45,945 nt of DNA from Variovorax sp. (GTDB taxonomy: Bacteria > Pseudomonadota > Gammaproteobacteria > Burkholderiales > Burkholderiaceae_C): contig JAGIAI010000037.1 in assembly GCA_017744935.1 (NCBI GenBank), forward strand, positions 1 to 45,945, given 5' to 3'. Of this stretch, positions 7,797 to 15,880 are shown piece after piece; positions within the stretch are counted from its first letter, which is position 1; each line of letters opens with the position of its first letter. A program made the translations under genes and the position numbers. The notes below the pieces were generated by a model. That model ran no database searches, was not told the origin of the DNA, and worked only from the letters and a program-made list of their open reading frames with translations.

Positions 7797-9016
7797 GCCA
7801 GGAGTGACTTCAGCGGCACGGCCGGATCGGCCGCGACCGCCGGTTCAGGGCTGCGACCCGCTTCGAGCAGCTTGCGGCTCATCATGTGGTCGACCGGTGC
7901 GTTCACCGATTCGACGCAACGCAGTTGTGCGCCGACGTAGTGCAGCAACGAGAACGACGCGGCATTCGCGCCCGGACGCCGGACCGTGAACGCGCCAGGC
8001 GTCCCCGACACCGGCACCAGCCCGGCCATCTGCAAGCGCATGCTTCCCTGATCCGACCAGAACCACGGCACCACGTCGTGCGGTCGTGGCGCGCCGGTGA
8101 GCGTCGCCACCGCAGTACGCGCCTGGTCGTTGGCGTTCTGTACCGATTCGAGCCGCAGCGGCGCGTCCGAGCGCTGGTCCGGAAAGCGCGTGCAGTCTCC
8201 GATCGCGAGGATCGCCTCGTCGCTGGTCTGCATGAAGGCGTCCACCACGACGCCATCCGCGCATTCGAGGCCGGCTGCCTGCGCGAGCGCGATCTCCGGC
8301 ACCGCGCCGATGCCGAGCAGCAGCAGATCGATGGGCTGCGGCTGGCCATCGATCTCGATCGCGGTCAGGTGGTTGCCGTCGACCTGCCGCACATCCGTCT
8401 TCACGCCGACGCGAATGTCCATGCCTGCCGCGCGATGCGTCGCGAGCACGTGCGCCGACAGTTCTGGCGACACGGCGCGGCCGAGCAGTCGCGGCGCGCT
8501 TTCCAGCACCAGAACCTGCTTGCCCAGCGCCAGCGCGGTCGCGGCCACTTCAAGGCCGATGAATCCGCCTCCGAGCACCGTCACGTGCTGCGCTGCAGCG
8601 AGCTTGTCGCGGAGCTGCACCGCCTCGTGCGCAGCACGTAGAAGCGCCACGTTCTCCAGCCCTTCGAGCGCAGAGATGCGACGCGCCCGTGTGCCGGTGG
8701 CGAGCACCAGCCGCTCCCATTCGAGCACCGCGCCCGACTTGAGCGTGACCGTCCGCGCCTGCCGATCGATGGCCTGCGCCGCGTCGCCCAGATGCAGCGT
8801 GATGCCCGCCTCCGCATACCACGCCTCAGCGCGATGCTGCTGCGGCACCTCGTCCGGGCTCTTGAGGAAAGCCTTCGACAACGGCGGCCGGTGATAGGGA
8901 ATGGCCGCTTCCTCGCACACCATGTGGATGCGCGCACCCTGCCCCGCTTCCACGAGGCCGGCGCAGAGTTGGGCGGCCGCATGGCCGCCGCCGATGATGA
9001 CGATGTTCGAATTCAT
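7793..9016 (-). CDS. FAD/NAD(P)-dependent ferredoxin-reductase-like oxidoreductase
   Basis: A 407-residue flavoprotein of the class that passes electrons from NAD(P)H to a ferredoxin serving oxygenases or P450s (rhodocoxin/putidaredoxin reductase type). An FAD dinucleotide fold begins at residue 4 (IVIIGGGHAAAQL), IPYHRPPLSK is the family's FAD contact, a second fold (VLGGGFIGLEVAA) binds NAD(P)H, and AIGDC precedes the C-terminal reductase domain. No ferredoxin or oxygenase gene is adjacent, so the partner is unknown. It is divergent from the flavin monooxygenase at 9093, with 76 bases shared; a functional link is possible but not shown. Confidence 0.88.
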   Translation of the reverse strand: MNSNIVIIGGGHAAAQLCAGLVEAGQGARIHMVCEEAAIPYHRPPLSKAFLKSPDEVPQQHRAEAWYAEAGITLHLGDAAQAIDRQARTVTLKSGAVLEWERLVLATGTRARRISALEGLENVALLRAAHEAVQLRDKLAAAQHVTVLGGGFIGLEVAATALALGKQVLVLESAPRLLGRAVSPELSAHVLATHRAAGMDIRVGVKTDVRQVDGNHLTAIEIDGQPQPIDLLLLGIGAVPEIALAQAAGLECADGVVVDAFMQTSDEAILAIGDCTRFPDQRSDAPLRLESVQNANDQARTAVATLTGAPRPHDVVPWFWSDQGSMRLQMAGLVPVSGTPGAFTVRRPGANAASFSLLHYVGAQLRCVESVNAPVDHMMSRKLLEAGRSPEPAVAADPAVPLKSLLA

Positions 9017-9092
9017 GATGGTTTCCGTGACGTGTTCGCCACTGTAGCCTTAGCATGGCGGCCACAAGCACAGAGGACACAGAGACAACGAG

Positions 9093-10232
9093 ATGAAGAT
9101 ACGCATCGTCGGCGGCGGCCCCGCGGGCCTGTTCTACGCCTACCTGATGAAGCGCGACGATCCGTCGCACGACATCCGCGTCTACGAGCGCGATCCCGAA
9201 AGCGCTACCTACGGCTGGGGCGTGGTGTTCTCCGATGTCGCGCTCGCCTTCGTGCGCGATGTAGCGCCCGAGCTCTACGAATCCATGACGCGCAACCAGG
9301 AAGTGTTCGATGAAATGGCGGTGGTGCACCGGGGCGTGCATGTCACGCTGGCGCACAACACCTTCCATCGCATGGCCCGCATCGACCTTCTCAAGGCGCT
9401 GCACGCGCACTGCCGCCAGGTCGGCGTCGCGATCGAATTCGAACGCCGCTTCGAGGATGTCGACGCCTTCACCGATGCGGACCTGATCGTCGCCGCGGAC
9501 GGTGCCAAGAGCACGATCCGCACACGCTACAAGGAGCACTTCCAGCCCACGCTCGACGAGCGTCCGAACCTGCTCGCGTGGTACGGCACCACACAGCTCT
9601 TCGATCCGCTCTCGCTCATCTTCCGCCAGAACCCCGACGGCCTCGCGATCGCGCACACCTACCGCTACAGCCGCACGCACAGCACCTTCCTCGTCGAAGT
9701 GGACCCGGCCACTTTCGAGAAAGCCGGTCTCGGGCGAATGAGCGAAGCCCAGAGCCTCGCATGGTGCGAGCAGGTGTTCGCCGACGACCTCCAGGGCCAC
9801 GCGCTGCTGTCGAACAAATCGAACTGGTTCCGCTACACCATCGTGAAGAACCGCAACTGGCACTACCGCAACATCGTGCTCATCGGCGACGCGCTACGGA
9901 CGGGCCATCCCTCCGTCGGCTCCGGCACGCGGCTCGCGATGCAGGACTCGATCGCGCTCTTCGATGCATACAAGACCTGCGGCAACGACGTTCCGAAGAT
10001 GCTCGATGAATTCGTTCGCATCCGGCAGCCCGGCTCCGACTCGCTCCAGAAGGCCGCGATCAAGAGCACCGAGTGGTACGAGAACCTCGGCCCGAAGCTG
10101 CCGCTCGATCCGATCTCCTTCGCCTACGACTACGTCACGCGCAGCGGCCGCGTGGACCACGACGATGTCCGCAAGCGCGACCCGGATCTCGCTGCAGCCT
10201 ACGAAAAGCTGCACCCCGAACTCAGCTTCTGA
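9093..10232 (+). CDS. FAD-dependent aryl-CoA-type monooxygenase (salicylyl-CoA 5-hydroxylase-like)
   Basis: A 379-residue single-component flavin monooxygenase. It has the FAD fold at the N-terminus (IVGGGPAGLFYAYLMKR), the DG motif region (VAADGAKSTIR, about 134-144) and the GD motif (VLIGDALRTGHPSVGSG). The overall sequence resembles SdgC-like salicylyl-CoA 5-hydroxylases and the N-terminal half of anthraniloyl-CoA monooxygenases, rather than p-hydroxybenzoate hydroxylase. It lacks the C-terminal old-yellow-enzyme half found in bifunctional relatives. The downstream aryl-acid ligase, 14 bases away, supports hydroxylation of an activated aryl acid. The exact substrate is inferred, not shown. 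Confidence 0.8.
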   Translation: MKIRIVGGGPAGLFYAYLMKRDDPSHDIRVYERDPESATYGWGVVFSDVALAFVRDVAPELYESMTRNQEVFDEMAVVHRGVHVTLAHNTFHRMARIDLLKALHAHCRQVGVAIEFERRFEDVDAFTDADLIVAADGAKSTIRTRYKEHFQPTLDERPNLLAWYGTTQLFDPLSLIFRQNPDGLAIAHTYRYSRTHSTFLVEVDPATFEKAGLGRMSEAQSLAWCEQVFADDLQGHALLSNKSNWFRYTIVKNRNWHYRNIVLIGDALRTGHPSVGSGTRLAMQDSIALFDAYKTCGNDVPKMLDEFVRIRQPGSDSLQKAAIKSTEWYENLGPKLPLDPISFAYDYVTRSGRVDHDDVRKRDPDLAAAYEKLHPELSF

Positions 10233-10246
10233 CCGGAGGGACCCTC

Positions 10247-11887
10247 ATGCTCGATGGCTGCGTGCCCTGGCCTGCGGAGGCGGCCGACAAGTTCCGCAGG
10301 CTCGGCCTGTGGGGAGACATCACGGTCGCCGAGATGGTCGAGCGCACCATGCGCGCGACACCCAGGAAGACCGCGCTGATCTTCAACGAGCGGAGCATCA
10401 GCTATGCCGAGCTGGTGCGGTCCTCGAAACGCCTCGCGGCAGCCCTGCTCGACCTCGGCCTGAAGCCGCGCGACCGTGTGGTGGTGCAACTGCCGAACGT
10501 GCCCGAGTTCGTCATCGCCTACCTCGCGCTGAACTGGCTGGGCGCGATCCCCGTGATGGCGCTTCGGGCCCACCGGCACAACGAGGTGCGCCACTTCATC
10601 CGGGCATCCGGTGCGACCGCGTATCTCATCCCCGATGTGGCCGGCAACTTCGACTATCGCGCGATGGCCGCCGAGATGGCGGCGGAATTTCCCCACCTTC
10701 GCCATGTGATCGTCGCTGGCGAACCAGCACCGGGCCAGCGCGCGCTGGAACCGCTGATCGACGGCGGCACGGCCGATGACGACGCGATCGCCGCGCGCCT
10801 GCAAGCCATTCGCCCTGCACCCGACGACGTATCGACGATGCTGCTCTCCGGCGGCACGACCTCCGTCTCGAAGCTGATCCCGCGCACGCACAACGACTAC
10901 GTGCTCAATGCCCGCCTGTGCGCGCAGGCGGCGGGCTTCGACCGCGACACCGTGTTCATGGCGATCCTCCCGCTGGGGCACAACTACAACCTCGCCTCGC
11001 CGGGAATCCTGGGCACCTTCCATGCGGGCGGCACGGTGGTCATCGCCGCGAGCACCGACATCGAGTCGACCTTCGCCAGCGTCGAGCGCGAACGCGTCTC
11101 GGTGATTGCGAGCGTCGTGCCGCTCATTTCGAACTGGCTCAACAGCGACGTGGCGACGCGCTTCGATCTTTCTTCGCTGAAGGTGGTGCAGAACGGTGGC
11201 GCGCGGCTCGCGCCCGAACTGCGCATGCGCCTGCGCGAGCGATTCGGCTGCACGCCGCAGGAGATCTACGGCACCGCAGAGGGCCTCATCAACATGACGC
11301 GGCTCGACGACCCGGAAGCGCTGCTGTTCGAAAGCTCCGGTGCGCCGGTCAGCGAACACGACGAGATCAAGGTGCTCGACGACAACGACCACGAAGTGCC
11401 CGACGGCGAGCCCGGCGAGCTGGTCACGCGCGGCCCCTACACCATCCGTGGCTACTACAACGCGCCTGCGAAGAACGCCGAAGCCTTCACGCCCGATGGC
11501 TTCTACCGCATGGGCGACATCGTGCGAAAGCGCGGACGACACGTCTTCACCGAAGGCCGGCGCAAGGACCTCATCAATCGCGGGGGCGAAAAGATCAGCT
11601 GCGACGAGATCGAGAACCTGATCTTCGGCATGCCGCAGGTCAAGGTGGTCGCGCTCGTGGGCCTGCCCGATCCCGTCTTTGGCGAAAAGGCCTGCGCCTG
11701 CGTGATCCTGCAACCCGGCGCAACACTCGGCTTCGACGAACTTGTCGCCTATCTGCGCCAGCAGAAGATCGCGTCGTTCAAGCTGCCAGAGCGGCTGGAA
11801 ATCATGACGGAGTTCCCGGTGAGCCCCGTGGGCAAGATCCTCAAGCGCGAGCTGCGTGAACGGCTGACTGCGCAGGGGGGCGCATGA
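10247..11887 (+). CDS. Aryl-acid AMP ligase (salicylate/2,3-dihydroxybenzoate type)
   Basis: A 546-residue adenylate-forming enzyme that activates an aromatic acid with ATP. It has the A3 loop LLSGGTTSVSK (about 199-209), the aryl-acid motif LGHNYNLASPG with His245-Asn246 (equivalent to the His-Asn pair of DhbE that binds the hydroxybenzoate), A5 YGTAEG (341-346), A8 GRRKDLINRGGEKI and A10 PVGKILKREL with the catalytic Lys. A GGAGGG site precedes the ATG at 10247. No siderophore synthetase or aryl carrier is nearby, so a catabolic role is likelier: making salicylyl-AMP or -CoA for the monooxygenase upstream. The end overlaps the next gene by four bases. Confidence 0.85.
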   Translation: MLDGCVPWPAEAADKFRRLGLWGDITVAEMVERTMRATPRKTALIFNERSISYAELVRSSKRLAAALLDLGLKPRDRVVVQLPNVPEFVIAYLALNWLGAIPVMALRAHRHNEVRHFIRASGATAYLIPDVAGNFDYRAMAAEMAAEFPHLRHVIVAGEPAPGQRALEPLIDGGTADDDAIAARLQAIRPAPDDVSTMLLSGGTTSVSKLIPRTHNDYVLNARLCAQAAGFDRDTVFMAILPLGHNYNLASPGILGTFHAGGTVVIAASTDIESTFASVERERVSVIASVVPLISNWLNSDVATRFDLSSLKVVQNGGARLAPELRMRLRERFGCTPQEIYGTAEGLINMTRLDDPEALLFESSGAPVSEHDEIKVLDDNDHEVPDGEPGELVTRGPYTIRGYYNAPAKNAEAFTPDGFYRMGDIVRKRGRHVFTEGRRKDLINRGGEKISCDEIENLIFGMPQVKVVALVGLPDPVFGEKACACVILQPGATLGFDELVAYLRQQKIASFKLPERLEIMTEFPVSPVGKILKRELRERLTAQGGA

Positions 11888-12570
11888 TCGTTCTCTACCA
11901 CTGCGTCAGTGCGCGTTCATTCCGGCCGCTCTGGGCACTCGAAGAGCTGGGTGCAACCTACGAACTGCGCATGCTGCCGTTTCCGCCGCGCATGCTGCAG
12001 CGCAGCTACCTCGAGATCAACGCACTGGGCACCATCCCCTACCTGATCGACGGCGAGACGCGCATGACCGAATCGGCCGCGATGTGCCAGTACCTCACGC
12101 AGCGATGCGATCCCGACAACACGCATGGGCTGGCCCTGCGACCGCAGGACCCGGGCTACGGCGGATGGCTCAACTGGCTGCACCATGGCGAGGCCACGCT
12201 GACCTTTCCGCAGACTCTCGTGCTGCGCTACCGCTACTTCGAGCCCGACGAACGCAAGCTGCCCCAAGCGGCCGAGGACTACGCCAAGTGGTTCCTCGCG
12301 CGTCTGCGTGGCATCGATGCGGTACTGCAGCAGCATGACTACCTGTGCGCCGATCGCTTCACGGCGGCCGATATCTCGGTGGGCTATGCGCTAATGCTCG
12401 CCGGCGAGGTCCACCTGTCCGAGCACTTCCCGCCGGCCGTCGCAGCCTACTGGGAGCGCCTCCAGAAGCGCGACGGCTACCGACGCGCACTTGCCGCGCA
12501 GGACGCTGCAGCGGTAGCACAGGGTGTTTCCCCATCGCCCTCTACGAACACACTGCCGACACCCAGGTAG
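11884..12570 (+). CDS. Glutathione S-transferase family protein
   Basis: A 228-residue cytosolic GST. The thioredoxin-like N-terminal domain (1-80) has SARSFRPLWALEELG in the catalytic-loop position, the cis-Pro GTIPYL and the glutathione-binding TESAAMCQYL; the helical domain has DRFTAADISVGYAL. The ATG overlaps the ligase stop (ATGA), so it is in the same operon. In aromatic catabolism, GSTs can isomerise ring-cleavage products such as maleylpyruvate in the gentisate route. That would fit a salicylate-to-gentisate type operon, but no ring-cleavage dioxygenase is present here. Confidence 0.82.
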   Translation: MIVLYHCVSARSFRPLWALEELGATYELRMLPFPPRMLQRSYLEINALGTIPYLIDGETRMTESAAMCQYLTQRCDPDNTHGLALRPQDPGYGGWLNWLHHGEATLTFPQTLVLRYRYFEPDERKLPQAAEDYAKWFLARLRGIDAVLQQHDYLCADRFTAADISVGYALMLAGEVHLSEHFPPAVAAYWERLQKRDGYRRALAAQDAAAVAQGVSPSPSTNTLPTPR

Positions 12571-12571
12571 T

Positions 12572-12593
12572 CCCGCGGCGACGCCTGCGCGGG
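12572..12593. terminator. Stem-loop after the aromatic-acid operon
   Basis: CCCGCG (12572-12577) pairs with CGCGGG (12588-12593), with an inner GGCG/CGCC possibility. It lies just after the GST stop codon and before the RibD-like gene. No T-run follows, so termination is only suggested. Confidence 0.3.
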
Positions 12594-12642
12594 TATCCTC
12601 CCGACAGGCAGGCCACGGTCCAGCACGGAGAATCCGCCCACG

Positions 12643-13536
12643 ATGATGCCCACTCCCACCGCCATTCCCGGCGTCGATGCGCTCTGGCCTCTGTGCCTCG
12701 ACATCGTCCTGCATCGCCGCGGCGAACTGGCGCAGCTCCCTTGGAAGCCCGATGCGCCGCTGGCCGGCAACACCGCGCAAGGCTTCTCGCTGCGCGGCAT
12801 GTGGGACGACGCGGCGGTCGAGCTGTTCGAACTCATCAAGCCGCTGCTCGACCGCCCGCGCCAAGGTGCGCCCTGGGTCATCGGGCAGCTCGGCCAGAGC
12901 CTCGACGGATACGTCGCGACGCACAGCGGCGATTCGCACTACGTGAACGGTCGGGAAGTGCTGGTGCATCTCCACCGTCTGCGGGCCCTTTGCGATGCGG
13001 TCGTCGTCGGCGCGAACACGGCGGCCCTCGACGATCCGCAGCTCACCACGCGGCACGTCCATGGGCGACACCCTGTGCGCGTACTGATCGATCCGGCGCT
13101 GCGGCTGACGCCCACGCTGCGTGCACTCTCCGACCGGGTCGCCCCGACGCTGCTCGCCTGCGATGCGAGTCGCGCCGCCGAAGCAGCCCGCCGATTTGGC
13201 GCCGATCAGGTGCTTGGCGTGCCCGCGATGGTGGACGGCGAAGGCCGCCTGAACCTGCGCGCGCTGGTGACCGAGCTCGCGTCACTCGGGCTTCGCGTAC
13301 TGTTCGTCGAGGGCGGCGGCGTCACGGTCTCGCGCTTCATTGCACAGGGCTGCCTCGATCGGTTGCACCTCAGCATCGCGCCGGTGGTCATCGGCTCCGG
13401 ACGGCCCGGCCTTCAGATCCCGCGAAGCGCCGCGATGCGCGACTGCCTGCGGCCGTCGGGGCGTGTGTTCCGCATGGGCGACGATGTGCTGTGGGACCTG
13501 GACCTGCGCGAGACGTCGTCCGCTTCCCGGGACTGA
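12643..13536 (+). CDS. RibD C-terminal-type reductase without deaminase domain
   Basis: A 297-residue protein. Residues 78-290 are a RibD-C/dihydrofolate-reductase-like domain that binds NADPH and reduces pteridine- or pyrimidine-type substrates: WVIGQLGQSLDGYVA (78-92), ALCDAVVVGANTAALDDPQLT, RVLIDPALR, and the glycine-rich VLFVEGGGVTVSRFI. The N-terminal 77 residues are not the cytidine-deaminase domain of RibD (no HAE or PCxxC zinc site). It is therefore probably not the riboflavin enzyme. ATG at 12643 or 12646 follows CACGGAG. It converges tightly (8 bases) with an operon containing a PTPS-like gene, which suggests a role in pterin-like chemistry. Confidence 0.82.
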   Translation: MMPTPTAIPGVDALWPLCLDIVLHRRGELAQLPWKPDAPLAGNTAQGFSLRGMWDDAAVELFELIKPLLDRPRQGAPWVIGQLGQSLDGYVATHSGDSHYVNGREVLVHLHRLRALCDAVVVGANTAALDDPQLTTRHVHGRHPVRVLIDPALRLTPTLRALSDRVAPTLLACDASRAAEAARRFGADQVLGVPAMVDGEGRLNLRALVTELASLGLRVLFVEGGGVTVSRFIAQGCLDRLHLSIAPVVIGSGRPGLQIPRSAAMRDCLRPSGRVFRMGDDVLWDLDLRETSSASRD

Positions 13537-13544
13537 ACTTCGCC

Positions 13545-14381
13545 TCAGGGCAAGGTCGCCAGGAGATCGCGATGGCCGACGCGAAGGGTCGTCCATTCGA
13601 TCGCATCGAGCCGCTCTGCACTCCAATCCTCGATTAACGCGAAAGCTGACGGTTGCTGCTCGAGCGCTGCGGCCGCCGCACCTTCGATCATGGCGCGCAG
13701 CATGGCGGTCGACTGCTCGCCGCCCCGGCCATCGATGTGCCAATGGATTGCTGCCTGCGTGACCTCATAGCCCAAGGACGAGAGTCGCGCGGCCGCATAG
13801 TGCACCGCGTCGCCGCCCAGGGCCGGACCGAAACCCTTGTCGCGATGCTGATGCGCCACGAACAGTCGGTGGACCTCTGCGTCGCCTGGCAACTCAGGCT
13901 GCCATTCCACGCGTCCATCGACGCTCAATGCGAACAGCACCGCGGCTTTGGCTTCTCGTGCGCACCGGGCCAATCCGTCGATCCATTGCGCAGACACCAG
14001 ATCGAGCAGCGCCGACGCTGTGATCAGCCGATGGCGCCCGAAGAGCGCCGCGTCGAGCGGCTGCGCAAGATCGCGACGCAGTGTCTGGATCTCGACCGCA
14101 CCCGGTGTCCGAACCCAGGGCGCCAACGCGTCGGGCAATGCCGCCAGCAATCGAGGGTCGTGGTCGACCAGCGTCCATCGCTGAGCGTCACCCAGCCGGG
14201 GCGCGAGCTCGCGGAGGTTCGCTCCCGTGCCGCACGCGAGGTCGAGGACGGTCAAGGTCGAAGCGCTGCCACGCAGTCGGGCCGCAAGTCCCGGCAGATC
14301 GAACGATGCGGATGCGGCGTCGCGCGCCTGGCGATCAAAGGGTTCGCGCTGTGCCAGCCAAACGGCGCTGAAGGCGTTCAT
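13545..14381 (-). CDS. Class I SAM-dependent methyltransferase
   Basis: A 278-residue soluble methyltransferase. Motif I is VLDLACGTG (45-53), the acidic ribose-binding residue after strand 2 is Asp73 (LVDHDPR), and the post-motif region ITASALLDLVS is typical of class I enzymes. The C-terminal half (WQPELPGDAEVHRLFVAHQHRDKGFG) holds probable substrate residues. The acceptor is unknown. The ATG overlaps the stop of the glycosyltransferase (ATGA), and it is the last gene of a four-gene operon with the dehydrogenase, PTPS-like protein and glycosyltransferase. It may methylate the same product. Confidence 0.85.
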   Translation of the reverse strand: MNAFSAVWLAQREPFDRQARDAASASFDLPGLAARLRGSASTLTVLDLACGTGANLRELAPRLGDAQRWTLVDHDPRLLAALPDALAPWVRTPGAVEIQTLRRDLAQPLDAALFGRHRLITASALLDLVSAQWIDGLARCAREAKAAVLFALSVDGRVEWQPELPGDAEVHRLFVAHQHRDKGFGPALGGDAVHYAAARLSSLGYEVTQAAIHWHIDGRGGEQSTAMLRAMIEGAAAAALEQQPSAFALIEDWSAERLDAIEWTTLRVGHRDLLATLP

Positions 14382-15442
14382 TCGTCGGCGAGCGCTTCGA
14401 GCGCTTCCAGGGCCACTGCAAAGCGCGCGGCGCTTTCCGCCCAGGTCGGCAGGCGATCGCGCGCAGCCCTCGCACCTGAGGCTAGCTGCGCACGCCACCC
14501 GGCGTCGTCCATCAACCGCTGCAGGGCTGCGCGAAGGGCCGGCTCGTCGCCGGGCGGCACGAGCACGCCCGCATCGGCCGGCACGGTGTCCGGGATCGCA
14601 CCAGCCGTGGTGCTGATGACCGGCAGGCCATGCGCCAGCGCTTCCGCAAGCGCCATGCCATAGCCCTCGTGGAAGGACGGCAGCACGAAGGCGTCCGCGC
14701 GCTCGTAGAACGCACGCAGCGCCGACTCGTCCTGCTGGCCGTGCAGCATCACTCGATCGCGGAGTCCGTGCCGATCGATGGCGGCCACGAGGGAGGCCGC
14801 GCATTCGGCATCCATGGTGAGGCTGCCGACGCAATGCAGCACCCAACGGCGGTCGCACAAGCCGGCAAGGGCATCGATCAACAAGGCATGACCTTTTCGA
14901 GGACTCACATTCGCCACGCTCAGCAAATGCAGATCGCCGGAGCCGGACCCAGCCGCGAGCGGTGCGGGCTCGGTGCCTGGCTCGACCACGGTGATGCGCG
15001 CGGCCGGCACGTCGTACGCCGCCAATGCGCGAGCGGTGGAAGGACTCGTGACGACAACGGCGCGCGCGGTCGAAAGCGCCTTTCGTTCACTGTCGAACAA
15101 CGCCGCGCGCGCATCACCATCCAGCCCGGTCTCCAGCGCGAGCGGGTGATGCACCAGCGCCACCCACTGCAGCCGCCTCGCATGCGCCTCCGCAAACTCG
15201 GGCATCGCGCCGAAAGCGAGACCGTCGACCACGACCAACGAGCCGTCGGGCAATGCGCTGAGGACTTGCCAGGCAGCTGCCAGGGTCCCATCGTCCGGCG
15301 CCGGCCAGCCCTCGCCGAGCAAACGCACATCGACAAGCCAGCCAAGGCTGCGCAAGCCATCGATGATGTGCCGGTCATAAGTGAAACCGCCGGTGCGCGT
15401 GTCGAGCTTGCCCGGCACGAGGAAGCTGCATTGCAGCTTCAC
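14378..15442 (-). CDS. GT4-family glycosyltransferase
   Basis: A 354-residue GT-B fold retaining glycosyltransferase. The N-terminal domain starts with LVPGKLDTRTGGFTYDRHI, the sugar-nucleotide domain with SVANVSPRKGH (175-185), and the family EX7E motif is Glu259/Glu267 in HEGYGMALAEA. I chose a GTG start at 15442 because it makes a GTGA overlap with the PTPS-like stop; an ATG further up would overlap that gene by more than 40 bases. It lacks membrane segments. No polysaccharide genes are around it, so the acceptor is probably a small molecule made by the neighbouring enzymes. Confidence 0.85.
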   Translation of the reverse strand: MKLQCSFLVPGKLDTRTGGFTYDRHIIDGLRSLGWLVDVRLLGEGWPAPDDGTLAAAWQVLSALPDGSLVVVDGLAFGAMPEFAEAHARRLQWVALVHHPLALETGLDGDARAALFDSERKALSTARAVVVTSPSTARALAAYDVPAARITVVEPGTEPAPLAAGSGSGDLHLLSVANVSPRKGHALLIDALAGLCDRRWVLHCVGSLTMDAECAASLVAAIDRHGLRDRVMLHGQQDESALRAFYERADAFVLPSFHEGYGMALAEALAHGLPVISTTAGAIPDTVPADAGVLVPPGDEPALRAALQRLMDDAGWRAQLASGARAARDRLPTWAESAARFAVALEALEALADE

Positions 15443-15852
15443 GATGCGCGCGCAGGCAACGCGCCCTCGTACGCTGCCCACGCGACGTGCGATTCGTTCA
15501 GGCGCACGCGCAGGCCCGAAAGACCGCCCGCATGCGGGCCGAGTTCGCCGGCGGCGATGCAGGCGGCCACGCGGTCGAAGATCACGCGCGCCATGAATTC
15601 GGTCGTCGTGTTCCTGCCCTTGAAGGCCGCTTCTTCGTCGAGGTTGCGCAGGTTGAGATCACCGAGCACGCGGCGCAGGACCTCTGTCGCGAGCGCGATG
15701 TCGACCACCACCCCGTCCGGATCGAGTTCGGCGCGGCGCATCTCCAGGTCGACCACGTAGGTCGCGCCATGCAGGCGCTGCGCCGGCCCGAACACCACGC
15801 CGGAAAAGCTGTGGGCAATCATGAAATGGTCGCGGACATTGACGGTGTACAT
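15439..15852 (-). CDS. PTPS/QueD-family protein with altered active site
   Basis: A 137-residue member of the 6-pyruvoyltetrahydropterin synthase/6-carboxytetrahydropterin synthase superfamily, recognised by FMIAHSF (His14), RLHGATY (His28), the TTTEF segment that matches the usual PTAEN, and Glu120 before the end strand. Key residues differ from the norm: the catalytic Cys four residues before the HGH motif is Ala24, the second zinc His of HGH is Ala30, and the LDH motif reads LNLRNLD. Ordinary PTPS or QueD catalysis is thus unlikely. It is in an operon with a dehydrogenase, glycosyltransferase and methyltransferase. GAAAGG precedes the ATG. Confidence 0.8.
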   Translation of the reverse strand: MYTVNVRDHFMIAHSFSGVVFGPAQRLHGATYVVDLEMRRAELDPDGVVVDIALATEVLRRVLGDLNLRNLDEEAAFKGRNTTTEFMARVIFDRVAACIAAGELGPHAGGLSGLRVRLNESHVAWAAYEGALPARAS

Positions 15853-15880
15853 GCGGGCCTTTCAGAAACGAAAGAGTGGT

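Noticed and set aside
10199..11713. A 504-residue open frame on the minus strand
   Set aside because: It mirrors the aryl-acid ligase, whose adenylation motifs are complete on the other strand.
10247..11887. Siderophore 2,3-dihydroxybenzoate-AMP ligase gene
   Set aside because: The ligase motifs fit, but no isochorismate enzymes, aryl carrier protein or nonribosomal synthetase lie near; a monooxygenase and GST do.
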